Shown one piece after another: positions 57,001 through 64,000 of a stretch of DNA of 64,000 nucleotides. Position numbers and translations under genes: made by a program. Source of the DNA: Pteria penguin (Eukaryota > Mollusca > Bivalvia > Pterioida > Pteriidae); the NCBI GenBank assembly GCA_035048485.1, contig CM068581.1, positions 12,482,864 through 12,546,863 of the forward strand. Reading direction: 5' to 3'. A model generated the notes under the pieces. The model saw only the letters and a program-made list of their open reading frames with translations, was not told the origin of the DNA and searched no databases. Position 1 is the first letter of the stretch, and each line of letters begins with the position of its first letter.

Positions 57001-59530
57001 TGTCAGGTATGACCCAGCAAAGCACATACATTTCTGCCAGGTATGACCCAGCAAAGCATTGACATTTCTGCCAGGTATGACCCAGCAAAGCATTGACATT
57101 TCTGCCAGGTATGACCCAGCATAGCAGAGACATTTCTGCCAGGTATGACCAAGCAAAGCATTGACATTTCCGCCAGGTATGACCAAGCAAAGCATTGACA
57201 TTTCTGCCAGGTATGACCAAGCAAAGCATTGACATTTCTGCCAGGTATGACCCAGCAAAGCATTGATATTTCTGGCAGGTATGACCCAGCAAAACATTGA
57301 CATTTCTACCAGGTATGACCCAGCAAAGCATTGACAAATCTGCCAGGTATGACCCAGCAAAGCATTGACATTTCTGCCAGGTATGACCCAGCAAAGCATT
57401 GACATTTCTGCCAGGTATGACCCAGCATAGCAGAGACATTTCTGCCAGGTATGACCAAGCAAAGCATTGACATTTCCGCCAGGTATGACCAAGCAAAGCA
57501 TTGATATTTCTGCCAGGTATGACCAAGCAAAGCATTGACATTTCTGCCAGGTATGACCCAGCAAAGCATTGATATTTCTGGCAGGTATGACCCAGCAAAA
57601 CATTGACATTTCTACCAGGTATGACCCAGCAAAGCACATACATTTCTGCCAGGTATGACCCAGCAAAGCATTGACATTTCTGCCAGGTATGACCCAGCAG
57701 AGCACAGACATTTCTGCCAGGTATGACCCAGCACAGCACTGACATTTCTGCCAGGTATAACCAAGCAAAGCACATACATTTCTGCCAGGTATGACCAAGC
57801 AAAGCATTGACATTTCTGCCAGGTATGACCCAGCAAAACAACGACATTTCTGCCAGGTATGACCTGGCAAAACACCAACATTTCTGCCAGGTATGACCCA
57901 GCAAAGCATTGACAAATCTGCCAGGTATGACCCAGCAAAGCATTGCCATTTCTGCCAGGTATGACCCAGCAAAGCATTGACATTTCTGCCAGGTATGACC
58001 CAGCATAGCAGAGACATTTCTGCCAGGTATGACCAAGCAAAGCATTGACATTTCCGCCAGGTATGACCAAGCAAAGCATTGATATTTCTGCCAGGTATGA
58101 CCAAGCAAAGCATTGACATTTCTGCCAGGTATGACCCAGCAAAGCATTGATATTTCTGGCAGGTATGACCCAGCAAAACATTGACATTTCTACCAGGTAT
58201 GACCCAGCAAAGCACATACATTTCTGCCAGGTATGACCCAGCAAAGCATTGACATTTCTGCCAGGTATGACCCAGCAGAGCACGGACATTTCTGCCAGGT
58301 ATGACCCAGCACAGCACTGACATTTCTGCCAGGTATGACCCAACAAAACATTGACATTTCTGCCAGATATGACCCAGCAAAGCACATACATTTCTGCCAG
58401 GTATGACTCAGCAAAACAGCGACATTTCTGCCAGGTATGACCCAGCAAAGCATTGACATTTCTGCCAGGTATGACCCAGCAAAACAGCGACATTTCTGCA
58501 AGGTATGACCCAGTAAAGCATTGACATTTCTGCCAGGTATGACCCAGCAAAGCATTGACATTTCTGCCAGGTATGACCCAGCAGAGCACGGACATTTCTG
58601 CCAGGTATGACCCAGCACAGCACTGACATTTCTGCCAGGGATGACCCAACAAAACATTGACATTTCTGCCAGGTATGACCAAGCAAAGCACTGACATTTC
58701 TGCCAGGTATGACTCAGCAAAACAGTGACATTTCTGCCAGGTATGACCCAGTAAAGCATTGACATTTCTGCCAGGTATGATCCAGCAAAACAGCGACATT
58801 TCTGCCAGGTATGACCCAGTAAAGCATTGACATTTCTGCCAGGTATGACCCAGCAAAACAGTGACATTTCTGCCAGGTATGAACCCAGCAAAGCATTGAC
58901 ATTTCTGCCAGGTATGACCCAGCAAAGCATTGATATTTCTGCCAGGTATGACCCAGCAAAACAGCGACATTTCTACCAGGTATGACCCAGCAAAGCACTG
59001 ACATTTCTGTCAGGTATGACCCAGCAAAACATTGATATTTCTGCCAGGTATGACCAAGCAAAACAACGACATTTCTGCCAGGTATGACCCAGCAGAGCAC
59101 GGACATTTCTGCTAGGTATGACCCAGCACAGCACTGACATTTCTGCCAGGTATGACCCAACAAAACATTGACATTTCTGCCAGGTATGACCCAGCAAAGC
59201 ATTGATATTTCTGCCAGGTATGACCAAGCAAAGCATTGACATTTCTGCCAGGTGTGACCCAGCAAAGCATTGACATTTCTGCCAGGTATGACCCAGCAAA
59301 ACACCAACATGTCTGCCAGGCATGACCCAGCAAAACAGCGACATTTCTGCCAGGTATGACCCAGCAAAGCATTGACATTTCTGCCAGGTATGACCCAGCA
59401 AAACAGTGACATTTCTGCCAGGTATGACCCAGCAAAGCATTGACATTTCTGCCAGGTATGACCCAGCAAAGCATTGATATTTCTGCCAAGTATGACCCAG
59501 TAAACACTGACATTTCTGCCAGGTATGACT
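54065..59530. repeat. 34-bp minisatellite, about 160 copies (5.47 kb)
   Basis: The plus-strand unit is CAGCAAAGCATTGACATTTC + TGCCAGGTATGACC. Common variants are CCAGC/CAAGC, ATTG/ACTG/CATA, GACATT/GATATT and GGTATG/GGAATG. It begins 118 bp upstream of the 53897-53946 exon, so it lies in a USE1-like intron if the first exon is farther right. The unit has no stop on the minus strand in any frame, and 34 is not a multiple of 3. All three frames therefore stay open over hundreds of codons (Cys/Trp-rich CWVIPGRN, GHTWQKCQ, GSYLAEMS). These are not genes: no start context, no splice structure, and all frames are equally open. Confidence 0.97.
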
Positions 59531-59644
59531 ACTGATAGTAATTACTATAATACCTGTCCTATCTGCCCTAAGAAAAATAAACAACAGCAGATGACAATTC
59601 CCTCAAGATACTACAACAAAGTTGACTGGTCTTCCATTCTAACT

Positions 59645-59928
59645 AAGCCGGCGTGGCCTAGAGGTATCGTGCTGGACTCCTGATCGGGAGGCCGGGGTTC
59701 GATTCTCGCTCTGGCCATGTTGGTGTCCTGTCTTTCGGATGAGACAGTAAAAACCGAGGCCCCGTGTCGTGGTATGCATGGCACGTAAAAGATCCCTCAC
59801 TGCTTCGGTGGGTCCGTTGCAAAGGTCAAAATTTGTATGCCCCGCATCATGCAGATGCCGTCACCATATACGTGAAATATTCGTGGTGTGACGAAAAACA
59901 AAAATCAATCAATCAATTAATCAATCCA
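59645..59928 (+). mobile_element. tRNA-derived SINE, family 1, well preserved
   Basis: Head GCCGGCGTGGCCTAGAGGTA, B box GGTTCGATTCTCG, body 'TCTTTCGGATGAGACAGTAA' and 'GCATGGCACGTAAAAGATCC', tail ATCAATCAATCAATTAATCA. It is nearly identical in layout to 5237-5511 and lies just outside the 34-bp array. Confidence 0.88.
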
Positions 59929-59929
59929 T

Positions 59930-60674
59930 TTTAACTAAAGGTGCCCAAAACTACAACTATGAATATTGTTTCAATACATAACATGTTTTGTCATTTCTAT
60001 TTAATAAATGTATATATTCACTTAATGATTGTAGCATGGCATTACAGACTGAAAGTAACAAAAATGATTCATTTATCAGAAATTGCTTGTCAACTGTCCC
60101 ATAGCTAAAAGCAAGGCATCAATGAATAGGTATATCTGTAGATATTTATGTTTATACATTTACGCTTAAACAGACAAAATATTTCTATAAGATAAGTATC
60201 AAACACCACACTCATACCCCTTCTAATAAGGATGTTATTAATTTACACAGAGTAAGACATTTTGGTCATCAAAGTTATTTTCTATTGTCACTTTTTAGTT
60301 TGATCCAAGTTAATACAATATATGGTACTCAAAATGACCATCTCATTAGGAACTTTCTGAAAATGTATGCTTTGAAAATTCTGCTTTTGAGAAACAAGGA
60401 ACATATCGAAGTAAAGTCTGTAACAAATTGAATTTGTAAGAGTACATGTATTTTGTTCCTGTGAAGGTCTTTGAGCAAATATTATCTTTGCATTTGATTT
60501 CTTTCCCAATACATTTATTACAATAAAATCATCTCAAATACACAAAATCATTGCCTTTATAGCAAACTGTAAGGAGAAAATTTTAGAAATTACCTGAATA
60601 TAGTCAAAAATAACAAAAACCAAAAAGACATTAAAAAGTCAAATATTTGATTTCTTCATGGAGCTAATAACAAC
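59930..60674. other. Noncoding, possible USE1-like intron
   Basis: AT-rich; no exon with USE1 N-terminal features (an RLLSRCE/EWRLEK-type motif) was seen on the minus strand here or farther right. Confidence 0.45.
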
Positions 60675-60880
60675 ATTTCTTGGAACACCCATTTAGATCA
60701 TTCTGATTCATTCAGTTTGATGATCTATGTTGCTGGTCTGAAGAAAGTTGTCACAGGAGGGTACCCTCCGGAGTGTATATTGCCCCGCCCTAGATCAGTT
60801 TCATCAATATTTTTTTCAGTTCTGAAGGAAGAGTCCATCAAAGCTTATTATTACCTACTAAGAGTATATATATCCCCCCT
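60675..60880 (+). repeat. Interspersed repeat, same family as 33995-34250
   Basis: 'CACCCATTTAGATCATTCTG', 'ATTCATTCAGTTTGATGATC', 'AGAAAGTTGTCACAGGAGGG' and 'CCATCAAAGCTTATTATTAC' occur in the family order. Confidence 0.65.
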
Positions 60881-60959
60881 TTTTGTTGAACTTAAAAAAT
60901 TGCAAACTAGAATTTCAATGTGTCGGTATGACAGAGATGCCACTGCTGGCAACTAAGGT

Positions 60960-61395
60960 AGTGAAATATAATTGCCAGGGAACTAATGTTTGAAAATTTT
61001 AAAAAATTCTAATGTTCAAGGGCAATTACTCCATTAAAAAATTACCATCCCACACCCATATTCAAACTTGACCTGCATTTTCCCTTGATACATCTATATA
61101 CCCAATATCAATTTAATCCATCAAACCTTCATTGAGAAAATGAGCGGAAACTGTCATTTTTAAGAAATTTTCTATGTTCAAGGGCAATAACTCTGTCAGA
61201 TATTACCGAACCACATCCATATTCATATCTGACCTGCATCTTTCCTTGATACATCTGTATAACCCAATATCAATTAATTCATCAAACCTTCAAAGAGAAA
61301 ATGAGCGGAAACTGAATGATGACGGCGGAATGACAGAATGATGGAATGACGGAACAGGGTAACACTACCAGGTATATGCGCCCGGCCATTTCATA
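60960..61395 (+). mobile_element. Pearl-like element with two 162-bp cores
   Basis: ATGTTCAAGGGCAAT starts at 61012 and 61174. Both units contain GACCTGCAT and 'GAAAATGAGCGGAAACTG'. The right end has a TGACGGCGGAATGACAGAAT-type run and 'TATATGCGCCCGGCC', a hairpin remnant. Confidence 0.65.
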
Positions 61396-61574
61396 ACAAA
61401 TTGAAAATACCGTAATCATGTAAACATGCAAATATGATATTTTAGTCAATTAGAATGAATTATTACATACACATACCATATGTGTATATATGTCTCTAAA
61501 CATACATAACAGATGAGGGCAGCTGTGCAAATAACAGGATATTGTCAAATTATCTTGGATATTACAGGGTTTGA

Positions 61575-62392
61575 CATTAATAGAGTTGGCGAAACTTGCC
61601 GGTCTGCCGGTAATTACCGGTAAATTTTACAAATGACTGGTAAATATCAGAACCCAGTCGGACATATTGTCCGGTAAATTTCCCCAGCTCTTTTGTTTTA
61701 ATTATATACATACATGTAATAACTTGGCATACATACGTAGTTTATCTTTTATGTGAACAATTTCACAAAACAAAACCTTTTGGAAAAGCATAGTGATAAT
61801 ATCTGACTTGCAACTATCTTGACATTCTCGAAAGTTCAGTCTCGTTCTAACATTACTATTGCCTTTAAATTTCCACTTAATACTACCTTGAACGACCTAG
61901 TAAATATAAAATTATTAAATCGTGTTCACGATGGAGAAATGGCCAATTAAATGGGGTTCCAATAAGCACAAACGTAATGAAGATATGCCTGGGGAAAAAT
62001 AGGTCAGAAAGTTGTCTCAGTGACGATACGGAAATTTTATGAAAAATGGCTAAGGGAGAGAAAATGGTTGCATTATGATGGTGATACTAACGTTATGACC
62101 TGTGCTCTTTGTACATCTTTTGTGCAGTCGGGTAAAAACAGAGGTAATTACCCTACTCAGTTTGTAAGGGGTTGCAGTGAAAACATGAATGAAATTATGA
62201 TAAAAAACGTGCTTGATGAAACTGAAAATGAATTAAACTGAAAATAAAATTGGTATAACAATGAGCATTTGATTATCTATTTTTATCCACGCTTGTCCTG
62301 TAAATTTTTTAAATGTCCTGTAATTTATGACAATCCACTGGACACAATGTCTGGCAGATTTTTGTAAAGTTTCACCAACTCTGTATTAATGG
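61575..62392. mobile_element. Inverted-repeat element carrying a zinc-finger gene remnant
   Basis: The left end is ATTAATAGAGTTGGCGAAACTT (61577 onward). The right end is its near complement (AAGTTTCACCAACTCTGTATTAAT, ending 62390). The next roughly 80 bp inward also show weaker inverted similarity around GACATATTGTCCGG and GACACAATGTCTGG. No clear target duplication was seen. It resembles a short DNA transposon; superfamily undetermined. Confidence 0.6.
61931..62241 (+). pseudogene. TTF-type zinc-finger protein remnant
   Basis: A short frame from ATG 61931 (MEKWPIKWGSNKHKRNEDMP) stops at TAG 62000. A second frame from about 62020 reads 'RKFYEKWLRERKWLHYDGDT' then NVMTCALC and stops at 62239. 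A W-L-x-Y-D...M-x-C-x-x-C pattern is the start of the TTF-type zinc finger in hAT-derived and KIAA1586-like proteins. Everything after the first CxxC is missing and the two frames are out of register. It is a broken, truncated coding remnant inside the inverted-repeat element. Confidence 0.5.
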
Positions 62393-62824
62393 TACATGTA
62401 GTACAATAGTCCTGGAAAAAATCGAATCAGACAAGTAAATTTGTGTTTTCCTGGAGATAAAATTCAAGATTAAATATTGATAAAACAATAAAAAAGATTC
62501 TTTTTCCGACTGGGAATGGGGCTGAATAACGGCCCCCAAAGTTGCCAAAAAATCCCTGCAATTATAAGATGATTTTTACAGGATAGAAGAAAAACTAGGA
62601 AAAGTAGACAACTAATTTTTAAGAAAAATCATCACCATTTCCCAAGGCTACCAGATTTATTACTCAGCTTGAAGAAGTTCTCTAATAAAGTAATGAAATT
62701 ATGGAATGAATTGGCTAGCAGAAATTTCTGTACCTGTGGACATGCATGGCTGGTTACCAGACACTTCGGCCTTTTTCCAATTCAGCCAAAAGATATTTCG
62801 ACCTGAACACTTTGGCCTTTATTA

Positions 62825-62868
<44 letters not shown>

Positions 62869-63449
62869 TATATTGACATCATTTTCCAAGTCTCTGTATA
62901 ACCAATGAGCCACTAGGGCATTGCATCCACGAAATTGCAAGTTTATTTCTTACCATTGGTAATGGTTAGTGCTGTGTGGTGCACCAAAATTTTTGTTACT
63001 CTGATAATTGAGAAAGTCAGATCAGTTCACCAATTACGATTTCCAGATTTTGGTTTGGTTCACTTTGCATCTTAGTCTGGGCTTGGGGAGAATAATTGAA
63101 GCAAGTAAATGATCACATGTGTGCGATTATTTAATAGATGGGGGAGGACAGATAAAACTGTGACTGAATGCAACCTTCGTACAGTCGCAGGCCACCTTTA
63201 TATAAAATTGAGGTCAATGAGCTTCCATGAATGCACACCTTGTCCCCATGCATGCCACAATAAAGAGAAAACACTAATCTTAACAGGACAACTGGGGTTA
63301 GGCTCTTAAAATCCTAAGTATTTCATAGTAAACAAGGTATCCAACTACATATATGTATCTCCACGACTAAATTTGCAGAAATACAAAAGACACATGTCTA
63401 GAATGACGAGAAGGAAAACTGAGACTAAGAATTTAAGCTGTGTTTGTAA
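62393..63449. other. Noncoding, no gene recognised
   Basis: AT-rich, with an ATA microsatellite at 62825-62868. The phrase 'TTCGGCCTTTTTCCAATTCA' near 62767 and a partly complementary 'GGCTGAAATGGAAAATGGCC' at 63969 may be the ends of one more inverted-repeat element. Only weakly supported. Confidence 0.45.
62825..62868. repeat. (ATA)n microsatellite
   Basis: About 14 uninterrupted AAT/ATA triplets. Confidence 0.95.
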
Positions 63450-63660
63450 AACACTAATGCCCAGGTGGCACCAAAGTCCAAAAAGTTGTATTTAGCGTGA
63501 AGGTCACTGTCAAGGTCAAAAGGTTATTGCCCTTGGTGTCATTTGAAAGGGCTTCATTAGTTTAGTATGCATGTCAAATATAAAGTATCTATCCCTCACT
63601 GCTCAAACATTATAGCCCAGGTTAAAGTTGACAACAGACAGACAAACAATCAAACAAACA
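63450..63660 (+). mobile_element. Pearl-like element, sister of 18085-18346, end replaced by SINE
   Basis: 'CACTAATGCCCAGGTGGCAC', 'AAAGTCCAAAAAGTTGTATT', 'GAAAGGGCTTCATTAGTTTA' and 'CAGGTTAAAGTTGACAACAG' match the sister copies. Instead of the GGGGGCAT hairpin it runs from a GACAGACAAAC tract straight into a SINE B-box region. Confidence 0.75.
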
Positions 63661-63661
63661 G

Positions 63662-63870
63662 TCATGACCTAAAGGTCTCGGGTTCAATTCCCGCTCTGGG
63701 CACACCAGTGTTCTGTCTTTTGGATGAGAAAGGAAAAACCAAGGTCCTTGGTCACGGTAGGCATAACATGTAAAAGATCTCTCATTGCTTCTATGCAATG
63801 CATCAGGCAGATATTGTCCAAAAAACTACGTGAAATAACCAAGGAGTGACATAAAACAATAATCAATCAA
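63662..63870 (+). mobile_element. 5'-truncated SINE, family 1
   Basis: Begins within the tRNA-like head (B box GGTTCAATTCCCG at about 63682), then 'TCTTTTGGATGAGAAAGGAA', 'CATGTAAAAGATCTCTCATT' and the tail ATAATCAATCAATGA. The A-box part is absent. Confidence 0.8.
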
Positions 63871-64000
63871 TGACAATAGTCATATTTCATATTTGCCTCT
63901 GGAAGTTAAACTTAAAGTTAAAAAAGCAAAGGCCGAAATGACGCACTACTTAAGACCAAAACATCTGGGCTGAAATGGAAAATGGCCGAATAATCTCTAG

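Noticed and set aside
54065..59530. CRISPR-like array
   Set aside because: Units are contiguous with no unique spacers and the DNA is eukaryotic.
59550..59575. 14-nt micro-exon for USE1 (TTTTTCTTAG|GGCAGATAGGACAG|GTATTA on the minus strand)
   Set aside because: Splice-like borders, but 14 nt does not fit the phase-0 start of the next exon and the encoded residues match nothing in USE1.
54029..59584. Overlapping minus-strand open frames of 69-561 codons (Cys/Trp-rich repeats)
   Set aside because: They are the three frames of one stop-free 34-bp satellite; no frame is preferred and there is no start or splice context.

Overview
The window is animal nuclear DNA: AT-rich, intron-bearing and dense in transposable elements, with no operons or ribosome-binding sites. 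The repeat content suggests a mollusc, most likely a bivalve. It has many short non-autonomous elements with tandem core repeats, GGAC/GACAGAC tracts and a terminal hairpin (like the bivalve 'pearl'/HINE class), plus tRNA-headed SINEs with a GGATGAGAC motif and an ATCAATCAAT tail. The species is not determined.

Two protein-coding genes are supported, both on the minus strand. (1) A ZNF608/ZNF609 (Drosophila scribbler/brakeless) homologue lies at about 5.0-16.9 kb. Five coding exons join in frame through clean GT/AG sites and give 1418 residues with one C2H2 finger. (2) The C-terminal 213 residues of a USE1-like ER SNARE lie at 42.07-53.95 kb, also in five phase-compatible exons. Its first coding exon was not found and is probably beyond the big minisatellite or outside the window.

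Layout: 1-3 kb, repeats (inverted pearl-like pair, old SINE); 3.1-5.0 kb, probable ZNF 3' flank; 5.0-16.9 kb, ZNF608/609-like gene with SINEs, pearl-like elements and a 15-bp-type satellite in its introns; 17-42 kb, no recognised gene, but a 65-bp minisatellite, a 28-bp repeat in four perfect copies, a SINE carrying an internal minisatellite, a decayed non-LTR retrotransposon (35.5-38.0 kb), a hAT-type MITE inside a pearl-like element, and a 9-bp-TSD foldback element split by a SINE; 42-54 kb, USE1-like gene with a 50-bp minisatellite in an intron; 54.07-59.53 kb, about 160 copies of a 34-bp minisatellite, open in all three minus-strand frames only because the unit lacks stops; 59.6-64 kb, SINEs and an inverted-repeat element with a TTF-type zinc-finger remnant.

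The two genes have no evident functional link. The most informative material is the repeat biology: several arrays and nested insertions whose order can be read from target-site duplications. All calls were made by eye; no database search was run.
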